This document shows positions 34,630-41,562 of a stretch of 41,562 bases of DNA, one piece after another. The stretch is from Spirochaetales bacterium (GTDB lineage: Bacteria > Spirochaetota > Spirochaetia > Sphaerochaetales > Sphaerochaetaceae): assembly GCA_012514185.1 (NCBI GenBank), contig JAAZAT010000213.1, positions 1 through 41,562 of the forward strand, given 5' to 3'. The stretch's first letter is position 1. Every line of letters starts with the position of its first letter. The position numbers and the translations under genes were made by a program. Under the pieces are notes generated by a model that searched no databases, was not told the DNA's origin, and saw only the letters and a list, made by a program, of their open reading frames with translations.

Positions 34630-36531
34630 ATGAACGTACTGATAGGTGCTTACAGTCAACTTAGCCAAGGTGTTCCAGTGCCCGCATTCGAGCGGGCACT
34701 TACTGCTGTAATCAAACCACTCTTGACGCTTTTGCACCACAGCGAGGGATCTGTACTGCAGCTCTCTTTGGGGGTGCCTGTGCTGGAGTGGTTGGAGTTG
34801 ACCCAGCAACCGGTCAATCTTTTGCTCGCCGATTTGGCAAGGCGGGGCAAAATAGAATTCTTGACCGGTTCCTATCATCAAAGCATTCTCAATCTGCTCT
34901 CTCCGAAAGACCGATCCAATCAGGTTGAGCTTACCACCACCTATTTGCGCAAGCGATACGGACAACGATCTAAAACGATGTTCAGCTATGCCCAGGTATT
35001 CAATCCGAACTACATCAACACCATGAATTTGTGTTGTGTCGATTCCCTGGTCATCTCCTCCTATGATTGCGACAAGCCGAAACAGCAGTTCTCCCAACCG
35101 TTTTCCATGCAGGAGATGGGCAAATCCATTTCGGTGATCCCCACAAGCTCTCCTATCAATTTACTGGTGCAGAAGTTTGGGGATAAGGATATAAGCTTCG
35201 GCAATCTGCTTGATCAAATCCGAATGTTGTTTGATGCAGGACCGCAATTCATCATGGCCATGGTGAATATCGATCAGCTTTTGCAGGGAGGTATTACTGA
35301 AGAGCAGACAGTCCAACTCTTCACCATGCTCCTGCACTACGGCTCACAGAGCATCGAAGAGATACACAATGAACAAGAACTTCCTCCAAAAGGGTACCTC
35401 CAGACAGGGTGGTACGGTTTTGATTCGAATAAATCAGATTTGAGTTGCATCAACGAACTTTTTGTCAAGGACGAGAGTTTTGCCTACATGTATGGTCGAT
35501 ACACCTCCCTGGTTGAGACTGCCCGTTCGTATAAGAAAGACAAGGATGTTCGCAAGCGTTTGGAGCAGTTGATCCAAAAGATGTCGACAGGAACCGTGTA
35601 TCTGTGTGATGCCAATGCAACCATGCTTCGCAGCTCGGTCAGGAAGTTGTTTTGGAGATACATCAGTGAAGCAGACAGTGTCCTGGCCGGCCTGAATGAT
35701 TTTTCCTACCCGGTGATCACCGATTTCGACCGTGATGCATTGGATGAATACCTGGTCATCGGCAAGTATCTGAGCAGTGTGGTCGACTCCAAGGGGGGAA
35801 GCCTTGCCGAGTTGACCTACCTGCCTTCCTTATACAACTACGGGGACACGCTTTCGGTGATGAAGGGATTTGGAAGCACAATGAAAAACCTGCATCAAAT
35901 TCCGCCAGGAAGAAAACAACGCTTGTTCACTGATGTGTTTCTGCCCCATGACTCGGTGCTTGATGAATATTCAAAAACCGATGAGAGCTCCTGTCTCGAC
36001 ATGAGTAATGCAGTGTACAACCTCTCCGTCCTGGATCGTCGAAATACCGAGTATCGTGCGGTGGCTTCCACCGGTCGGTCGGCGATCATCGGTGGAGAGC
36101 TTGAGATATCAAAGCATTTCAAGCTCCGGCAAAATACGGTGTTGCTTGATGTGACGCTTACCAATCTGAGTGAGCATCCGGTCAGCTTTCTGTATGGCTG
36201 TGAGATTCCGCTTTCCATCGCTTCGTTCAAGAACAGGGTATCGTTTTTCCAACTTGAAAACAAAAAGAATGTACTGCACGAGGAAGAGGAAATCATCCTT
36301 GAACAGGTCAAATCGATCAGGATGTACGATGAACCGAACAGCACTTCGCTTACCTTGGTTGCCGATGCCCGCTTTACCTTGCTCAAAGAAGACTATACTA
36401 TTGAAAAATCCACCATCCTCGGCGTGGAACAACTGTATCAGCATACGTTGTTCATGACTTCCTGGCCCATCCAATTGGAAAGCGGAGCAGAGAGAAAAAT
36501 TACCCTTGGACTCAGGGTGGAGCGAAAATAA
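34630..36531 (+). CDS. GH57-like protein with apparently lost catalytic residues
   Basis: A 633-residue protein with the layout of GH57 4-alpha-glucanotransferases: an N-terminal (beta/alpha)-barrel region, a middle helical part and a C-terminal DUF1926-like beta domain (GGSLAELTYLPSLYNYGDTL onwards). Compared by eye with the Thermococcus litoralis enzyme, key residues differ. The HxHQP region reads GAYSQLSQG (Tyr8). GGYYEP reads GSYHQS (Gln84). The nucleophile motif with Glu123 reads SYAQVFNP (Gln122). I cannot find DGEKFG. It may be a non-catalytic sugar-binding or regulatory protein, or a strongly diverged enzyme. It starts 3 nt after rnfB, with no separate promoter seen. Confidence 0.75.
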   Translation: MNVLIGAYSQLSQGVPVPAFERALTAVIKPLLTLLHHSEGSVLQLSLGVPVLEWLELTQQPVNLLLADLARRGKIEFLTGSYHQSILNLLSPKDRSNQVELTTTYLRKRYGQRSKTMFSYAQVFNPNYINTMNLCCVDSLVISSYDCDKPKQQFSQPFSMQEMGKSISVIPTSSPINLLVQKFGDKDISFGNLLDQIRMLFDAGPQFIMAMVNIDQLLQGGITEEQTVQLFTMLLHYGSQSIEEIHNEQELPPKGYLQTGWYGFDSNKSDLSCINELFVKDESFAYMYGRYTSLVETARSYKKDKDVRKRLEQLIQKMSTGTVYLCDANATMLRSSVRKLFWRYISEADSVLAGLNDFSYPVITDFDRDALDEYLVIGKYLSSVVDSKGGSLAELTYLPSLYNYGDTLSVMKGFGSTMKNLHQIPPGRKQRLFTDVFLPHDSVLDEYSKTDESSCLDMSNAVYNLSVLDRRNTEYRAVASTGRSAIIGGELEISKHFKLRQNTVLLDVTLTNLSEHPVSFLYGCEIPLSIASFKNRVSFFQLENKKNVLHEEEEIILEQVKSIRMYDEPNSTSLTLVADARFTLLKEDYTIEKSTILGVEQLYQHTLFMTSWPIQLESGAERKITLGLRVERK

Positions 36532-36551
36532 TCATCTCAAGGAGTGAGCCC

Positions 36552-37656
36552 ATGTTTTTCCAGAATAAATCCCTGTTTGAAAGTGTAAAAGAAGAAGCCT
36601 ATACCGTATGGAGGCGTCTTTGACCCGGATCATATGCTTGCTGAAATCCAAGACCTTGAAGCAAAAACCCTTGCACCCGGCTTTTGGGATGACCGCAAGG
36701 AGGCCGAAGCGTTGTTTGCAACGCTGAACGGCCTCAAGGACTCCTACTACCCTTGGAAAGAGTTGATTGATTCCCTTGCAGAAATGTCTGAATTGATGGA
36801 AATCTACGCTGATGAGCCGGAGAATCCTGAGGAAGAAGCGCAGATTGATGAGCAGATCGCAGCACTGAAGGACCAGTACAACCAGCTCAAGCTGAAAACC
36901 TTGCTCGATGGAAAATTTGACAAGAACGACTGTTTCCTTACCATCCATGCAGGTGCAGGCGGCAATGAGGCCAGCGACTGGGCCAATATGCTGATGCGCA
37001 TGTATCTGCGCTATTGCGAGCGGAATGGGTTCAAGAGCCAGGTGCTTGATATTCTAGAAGATGAAGGCGGTATAAAAAGTGCCACCATCAAGGTGTCTGG
37101 ACCGTACAGTTTCGGCTACCTCAAGGGGGAGGCTGGTGTGCATCGCCTGGTCCGCATCAGCCCCTTCGATTCACAAAAACGAAGGCACACCTCCTTTACC
37201 AGTGTCTATGCATCGCCTGTCATCGATGACACCATCGAGATTGACCTCAAGCCTGAGGACTATCGCCTGGATACCTATCGTGCTGGCGGGGCGGGTGGAC
37301 AGCACGTCAATAAGACCGACAGTGCAGTGCGCATCACCCACTATGCAACCGGTATTGTCGTTCAGTGCCAGAATGAACGCAGCCAAGTCATGAACAAGGA
37401 TGTCGCATTCAAGATGCTCAAGAGCCGATTGTACGAGTACTATCGTGAAGAGAAGGAGAAGGAGCATCAGAAGGACGCCATTGAAAAGAAGGAAATCACC
37501 TGGGGAAGCCAGATCCGGTCATATGTCTTCCAGCCCTACACCATGGTCAAGGATCATCGTACAGGGGTGACCGTTGGCAACATCCAGGCGGTCATGGACG
37601 GGGAAATCGGCGATTTCATTGAAGGCTATCTCCAATGGGCCCAGAAGGAGGAGTAG
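36552..37656 (+). CDS. prfB: Peptide chain release factor 2 (programmed frameshift)
   Basis: RF2 recognises UGA and UAA and triggers peptide release. Frame 1 runs from ATG 36552 (AAGGAG upstream) for 23 codons to TGA 36621-36623. A +1 shift at CTT TGA C then reads GAC from 36622 and continues to TAG 37656, giving 367 residues, close to the 365 of E. coli RF2. The shifted part has the RF2-specific SPF tripeptide (RISPFDSQ) and the catalytic GGQ (GAGGQHVNKTDSAVRI). A simple ORF call would start at ATG 36634 and lose 27 residues. The next gene starts 3 nt after the stop. Confidence 0.96.
36610..36624 (+). promoter_or_regulatory. Programmed +1 frameshift site of prfB
   Basis: GGAGG (36610-36614), a 3-nt spacer, then CTTTGAC (36618-36624). 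Slow reading of the in-frame TGA when RF2 is scarce, plus the internal Shine-Dalgarno-like tract, shifts the ribosome by +1, giving autoregulation as in E. coli. Confidence 0.93.
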
Positions 37657-37659
37657 CCT

Positions 37660-38916
37660 ATGGCCAGGCGCTCAGCCTTGCTGACACTCCTGCTTGTACT
37701 TCTCTTTCCCTTGTTCGGTGTTGAAAAAGCTGGTCCTTCTTTTCGTGTCGGCATCGTTTCACTGGACGCCGGTCTGGAAGGTATGGCCGAGGTGGTAGCC
37801 GCTTCGGCCAAAGCCTATGGTCCGCGGATTCACCTCACCGATCGGCAGCATCAAGTGCTGGTGGAAAAACAAAACCTCTCACTGAAGAAGGAGAGAATCG
37901 AAGCCTTGCATGCTGCCTACCTGAAACAGGATGCCGCTTCCGTGGCACAGTTGCAGCAGGAGCAGGTATTTGAAGAGATCAGCCGAATCCTGGATTGTGA
38001 ATATACCGTTGAACCGTATCAAAGCGAACTTGCAACTCTGCTTCGTTCAGGCGACGATGCATTGGATTGGTACCTGCAGCATAGTCAATACAACGGTCTT
38101 CTCATTCTGCAATCCCAAGCCATGGGAGAGCTGAACCGAATCCGTGTCGAGTTTCTGTTCATTGAACGGATGCCTTTGCTTGATCGTTTGGTCCAATATG
38201 GCTCGTACCGAAACCTTTCCAAGGAGCTTGATGCACAACTGTTTGGCCTGTTGGGCTCCCCCGATCAGGGGGCCTTGTGTTTCGAGCAGGCAAATACAGC
38301 TTTCACGGTTTTTGTTGACGGATTTGAACATGCGATTCCGGACAACCCCCTTTTTCTTTCAAGCGGAGAGCATGAGCTGGTATTTGCATCCCCTGGCTAT
38401 GAGGACAAGCGCATGACGGTGACAGTAGAAGCGAAAGCAATCCACTACATTTCCGTGAGCTTGACGAAAATCCAGCATCCTGCGTTGCAAGTCAGCTCTC
38501 AAAGTGGGATTGCGACCTGGTTTGCGGATGGCAGGCTCCTGGGTACCGGCCTTTCCATCTCTTTGCTCGAACCATCGTATCCGATGATGCTCTCCGCCAC
38601 CAAGGAAGGATTTGAGAACCGCATCCTGCAATTGGACACCCCTTTGGAGACGCTGCAAGTGTCATTCAATCCTGAAGAATTCTCAAACGAGGTCCTTGTA
38701 TTGGACAGTCAAAGAGACTTCTATAAACGCCTGAGAAACACTATCTTGGTATTCGGAGCCTATGTAGGCTGCATTGCCTTGTCGAAGACGTACCAGACCG
38801 GCAATCCTCTTTGGCAGGTTGGTATGGTTGCCACCAGTTCGCTGGCTCTGGTAGGCAGTGTTGCACTGGTGATGGAACTTGCTTCCTATGCGGCCCAGGC
38901 AGGTTCGCATTTTTGA
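37660..38916 (+). CDS. Exported PEGA-like envelope protein, function unknown
   Basis: A 418-residue protein with an N-terminal signal sequence (RSALLTLLLVLLFPLFG). The middle part (about 215-340) has two stretches like PEGA beta-sandwich repeats: FTVFVDGFEHAI ... SSGEHELVFASPGYEDKRMTV and GIATWFADGRLLGTG ... LSATKEGFENR. Two C-terminal hydrophobic segments (ILVFGAYVGCIALS and VGMVATSSLALVGSVALVM) probably anchor it in the membrane. The N-terminal 200 residues resemble nothing I recognise. It lies between prfB and ftsY with very small gaps, probably in the same transcript. Confidence 0.72.
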   Translation: MARRSALLTLLLVLLFPLFGVEKAGPSFRVGIVSLDAGLEGMAEVVAASAKAYGPRIHLTDRQHQVLVEKQNLSLKKERIEALHAAYLKQDAASVAQLQQEQVFEEISRILDCEYTVEPYQSELATLLRSGDDALDWYLQHSQYNGLLILQSQAMGELNRIRVEFLFIERMPLLDRLVQYGSYRNLSKELDAQLFGLLGSPDQGALCFEQANTAFTVFVDGFEHAIPDNPLFLSSGEHELVFASPGYEDKRMTVTVEAKAIHYISVSLTKIQHPALQVSSQSGIATWFADGRLLGTGLSISLLEPSYPMMLSATKEGFENRILQLDTPLETLQVSFNPEEFSNEVLVLDSQRDFYKRLRNTILVFGAYVGCIALSKTYQTGNPLWQVGMVATSSLALVGSVALVMELASYAAQAGSHF

Positions 38917-38936
38917 TATTACGTTAGGAGTTATAT

Positions 38937-39812
38937 ATGCTGAAAGGATTTGGAGCAAAACTAAAAGCGCTCTTCGGGATGAACACTTTTGATGAACAAT
39001 ACTTTGAGAACCTTGAGGATTTCCTGATCGAGGGGGACTTGGGTGCCAAGTTGGCAATGGATATCTCAGACGAGGTCCGCAAGTTGGCCAAGAGTGAGAA
39101 ACCAAAGACACAAAGGGATCTACAGCTTTTGGTCAAGCGGTTGCTTTCAGACAAGATCCGGGTTTTCAATCCAAGCCTTGAAGCAGGAAGTTTGACGGTC
39201 TTCTTGATTCTTGGAGTCAACGGTGTCGGTAAAACCACGTCGATCGCAAAGCTTGCCCAGTACTATAAAAATCAGGGAAAACAGGTCCTGCTTGCTGCAG
39301 CCGACACGTTTCGTGCAGCTGCAATCGACCAGCTGGAGGTGCATGCACAACGTCTTGGTTGCCGGATAGTCAAGCAGAAAAGCGGCAGCGACCCAGGCTC
39401 GGTGGTGTTTGACGCCATCACCTCGGCCCAAGCCAGAGGCGAGGATCTGATTTTGGTTGATACTGCAGGAAGGATGCACAACAAGGAAAATCTGCTGCGG
39501 GAACTTTCCAAAATCGATAAAATCGTGAAAGGCAGGGGAATCGATGATGTTCATTACAAGAAGTTTTTGGTCATCGACTCGACGACCGGGCAGAATGGCA
39601 TCAGCCAGGCAGAACTCTTCAATCAAGCTGTCCAGTTGGATGCTTTGATCCTCACCAAATATGACAGTCTTGCCAAAGGCGGCGCCTTGGTGCAAATCGG
39701 CGAGAAACAGAATATTCCCATTGCCTTTGTCGGCACCGGTGAGACATACAAGGACATGCATCCCTTCGACAAGGATGAGTTCCTCGACACCTTGGTGGGG
39801 CTTGCCGACTAA
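38937..39812 (+). CDS. ftsY: Signal recognition particle receptor FtsY
   Basis: SRP-receptor GTPase that docks ribosome-nascent chain complexes at the membrane. The 291-residue product is a compact NG form without the long acidic A domain of E. coli FtsY. It shows GVNGVGKTTSIAKLA (93-107), the insertion-box motif DTFRAAAIDQLE (123-134), DTAGRMHNKENLL and GTGETYKDMHPFD. The G4 element reads TKYDSLAKGG instead of the usual TKLDGTAKGG; the guanine-binding Lys and Asp are kept. AGGAG precedes ATG 38937. Confidence 0.95.
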   Translation: MLKGFGAKLKALFGMNTFDEQYFENLEDFLIEGDLGAKLAMDISDEVRKLAKSEKPKTQRDLQLLVKRLLSDKIRVFNPSLEAGSLTVFLILGVNGVGKTTSIAKLAQYYKNQGKQVLLAAADTFRAAAIDQLEVHAQRLGCRIVKQKSGSDPGSVVFDAITSAQARGEDLILVDTAGRMHNKENLLRELSKIDKIVKGRGIDDVHYKKFLVIDSTTGQNGISQAELFNQAVQLDALILTKYDSLAKGGALVQIGEKQNIPIAFVGTGETYKDMHPFDKDEFLDTLVGLAD

Positions 39813-39813
39813 T

Positions 39814-40776
39814 ATGAAACGCTTGCTGCTCACTGGTACCATGGTGTTGTGTACTGCCGCCCTGGCATTTGCTGCGATGCGATCATCCAACAGCATCGGG
39901 CAAGACAGGGGTGAGTGGCATCCTGATGACCGGTACTATTTGGTGCAGCTTTCCAATCAAACGCAGCTTCATGGCCCGGATGGACTGGTCTGGGTCAAGC
40001 AGGGGTTCGACGAGCAACAGGGGCAAACAGTGGTGACCAGGTATGCCGATGGCAGGGCAGACCTGATCGAAATCTACCAGGATGCGACCTTGCTCCGCCG
40101 CCAAAGCGGCGCTGCAATAACATACTATCAGTATTCCTCCGACGGCCTGCTTGTCCAGACGACCCACGTAATCGATGGACGGCTTGAGGAGGCGAGGCTG
40201 TATGGTTATGACAAGGGTGCACTTGCCACAATTCTGAGCGTTTCGGATGGCCGGAGCAATCTCCGTACCTTCGGGATGCTCAAGGACCACGTCTACTATG
40301 CATATTCCGATGCAGAAGGAGGGCAGTTGTTCACCACCTTTGCAAAGGGAAGAACCATCTCAGAATATTGGATAGGTGAGCAGAAACCGGAGAACCTTAC
40401 AGTAACCACGTATGATGACGGTGCTTTTTCCATCCTTAGAAAGCGGGGCGATGAGGAGATCCTCCAGCAGTATGATGCTTTCGGCCTCCTGGTTTCTTCC
40501 AAATATCCTTCCTATCTTGTTGAATACAAGTATAATGAAAGCCGAGTACTCATTGAAGAGCGGACTATTGAGGCGGGCAACAAGGTGACAAGCAAAACAT
40601 ATAGAGAGGGAAAGCTTGTCGAATCGACTGAGGAAGCAGGGGGACGCATAGTGCAAAGCACCCGATACAATGAAGATGGAAGCAGCGTACAGACTCTCTA
40701 CACCGAAGGGAGGCGATATGCCGACGTCACCTATGCCGTTGATGGAAAGCGGGTTCTTTCCATCACCTATTATTGA
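39814..40776 (+). CDS. Secreted repeat protein, function unknown
   Basis: A 320-residue protein with a clear signal peptide (MKRLLLTGTMVLCTAALAFA). The mature part is made of degenerate beta-rich units of about 20 residues with patterns such as YADGRADLIEIYQDATLLRR, YSSDGLLVQTTHV and YNEDGSSVQTLYTEGRRYA, similar in style to YD/YwqK-type repeats. No catalytic motif is seen. ATG 39814 is 1 nt after the ftsY stop, and no good ribosome-binding site is visible, so translation is probably coupled. A permease gene of the LolC/E type follows 1 nt after its stop. A periplasmic or surface role is likely. Confidence 0.75.
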   Translation: MKRLLLTGTMVLCTAALAFAAMRSSNSIGQDRGEWHPDDRYYLVQLSNQTQLHGPDGLVWVKQGFDEQQGQTVVTRYADGRADLIEIYQDATLLRRQSGAAITYYQYSSDGLLVQTTHVIDGRLEEARLYGYDKGALATILSVSDGRSNLRTFGMLKDHVYYAYSDAEGGQLFTTFAKGRTISEYWIGEQKPENLTVTTYDDGAFSILRKRGDEEILQQYDAFGLLVSSKYPSYLVEYKYNESRVLIEERTIEAGNKVTSKTYREGKLVESTEEAGGRIVQSTRYNEDGSSVQTLYTEGRRYADVTYAVDGKRVLSITYY

Positions 40777-40777
40777 T

Positions 40778-41562
40778 ATGCGGACTCTTCTTCTCCTTTG
40801 CTCCCGCTATGCTTTCTCCAAGCAGAACAAACATCGGGGGACCAGCATCCGCATCGCCATCGGTCTGGCTCTCTGTTTGTTCGCCATCATCGCTGTTCTC
40901 GCTTTCATGCAGGCGCTGCAGCGGGACCAATTTGATGATATTCGTACTTTTGAATCCTTCGATCTGCAGGTCGATCTTGCAACGAACGACAAGATGACGG
41001 CTCAAAACGCGGCACAGGAAATCGAAGCCTTGAACAGTGTTGATGCAGCTTTCATCTATGCAGACATTCCCGTCATCACGCAAGCCTCAAACGGAGGCAC
41101 GGTGGCGGGAAGAATCAGGGGAATGGAAGCCGAGGGGAGGTTTCTCTCCCAACTCAACAGCTACCGGGGCGAGCTTTTTGTCCCGGGAATGTTATCCTCA
41201 TCCTATTCAAACAGCAGGACCCACGCCCTCAGGGATGAGGTCAAGGTAACCTTGCTTAAGAAAGGCAGGCAGGCGACCGTGATACCGAGCCAGAAAAGCA
41301 TGGTGATCGGTTCGCTCTACTACACCAGCAGTTATGATTTTGACAGGGCGACCTTCCTTTGCGATGTCGATACCCTGCTTCTCTTGAATCCCGATGTACA
41401 GCTGAGAATAGGAATCTTCACCCGGGAAGACGTGCTTGCAGTCAAGCAGCAGGTTGTGAAACTCGGATATGAGGATGTCGCTACGTACAAGGAAGTGAAT
41501 GCCTCCCTGTATGGAGCCATGGAGCTTGAACAAAAAATGATGTCTCTCATGCTTTTTCTGAT
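40778..41562 (+). CDS. LolC/LolE-type ABC permease, 5' part
   Basis: The frame is open from ATG 40778 to the right edge (261 codons and 2 bases), so the 3' end is outside the window. The start has a short basic segment, RYAFSKQNKHRGTSIRIAIG, then a membrane helix (LALCLFAIIAVLAFMQAL) and a large periplasmic domain. A second membrane helix begins at the edge (EQKMMSLMLFL). This is the layout of LolC/LolE/MacB-like permeases; LolCDE moves lipoproteins from the inner membrane to the carrier LolA. The family assignment rests on layout and on the phrase after the periplasmic domain, which matches LolC/E. LolC and LolE cannot be separated here. Confidence 0.82.
   Translation, partial: MRTLLLLCSRYAFSKQNKHRGTSIRIAIGLALCLFAIIAVLAFMQALQRDQFDDIRTFESFDLQVDLATNDKMTAQNAAQEIEALNSVDAAFIYADIPVITQASNGGTVAGRIRGMEAEGRFLSQLNSYRGELFVPGMLSSSYSNSRTHALRDEVKVTLLKKGRQATVIPSQKSMVIGSLYYTSSYDFDRATFLCDVDTLLLLNPDVQLRIGIFTREDVLAVKQQVVKLGYEDVATYKEVNASLYGAMELEQKMMSLMLFL

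Noticed and set aside
36552-36623. prfB as a pseudogene with an early stop
   Set aside because: The stop lies in the canonical CTTTGAC frameshift context with the internal Shine-Dalgarno, so it is programmed recoding and not damage.
1-41562. CRISPR arrays, tRNA or rRNA genes, insertion sequences, phage genes
   Set aside because: No regularly spaced repeats, cloverleaf-like sequence, transposase motif or phage gene was seen on either strand in a reading by eye.

Overview
The window looks like chromosomal core DNA from a spirochaete, most likely Sphaerochaeta or a close relative. I infer this from moderate GC, a large eukaryote-like (type 2) isoleucyl-tRNA synthetase, a six-subunit rnfCDGEAB operon, and lipoprotein and PEGA-type envelope genes. 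No database was searched, so the genus is an inference. I see no phage, insertion sequence, CRISPR array, tRNA or rRNA. Genes are very tightly packed; the longest non-coding stretch is about 190 bp.

Layout. (1) 1-1189 (+): end of rpmF, then acpP and rnc. (2) 1162-2520 (-): a CCA-adding nucleotidyltransferase convergent with rnc. (3) 2642-7855 (+): ileS, an unknown lipoprotein, a small FmdB-type zinc-ribbon protein and trpS, closed by a good intrinsic terminator. (4) 8042-13665 (+): a binding-protein-dependent ABC importer (binding protein, fused double permease, ATPase) translationally overlapped by a phosphohexomutase. (5) 13628-22291 (-): cysteine desulfurase, thiI, a large double-ATPase acyl-CoA-dehydratase-activase-like protein, its partner protein, then pgl and zwf. 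(6) 22385-23449 (+): aroB. (7) 23457-27294 (-): hisS followed by a DEAH RNA helicase. (8) 27413-28681 (+): pcnB-type poly(A) polymerase. (9) 28678-29544 (-): a P-loop protein with an Asp23-like C-terminal domain. (10) 29639 to the right edge (+): rnfCDGEAB, a GH57-like protein lacking its catalytic glutamates, prfB with a programmed frameshift, a PEGA-like protein, ftsY, a secreted repeat protein and the start of a LolC/E-type permease.

Functional themes: translation and RNA maturation (rpmF, rnc, cca, ileS, trpS, hisS, thiI, pcnB, helicase, prfB); sugar-phosphate metabolism (phosphohexomutase, zwf, pgl, possibly the importer); anaerobic energy conservation (Rnf couples ferredoxin:NAD+ oxidoreduction to ion pumping); and envelope biogenesis (ftsY, Lol-like permease, lipoprotein, PEGA protein).

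The most interesting signals are: several genes without a ribosome-binding site whose -10 box lies 6-7 nt before the ATG, suggesting leaderless mRNAs; a binding-protein cistron bracketed by a predicted 5'-terminal hairpin and an intercistronic hairpin; an apparent pseudo-glycosidase directly behind the rnf genes; a P-loop/Asp23-like fusion; and a non-canonical flavinylation motif in RnfG. I did not find a clearly new multi-gene defence or mobile system.
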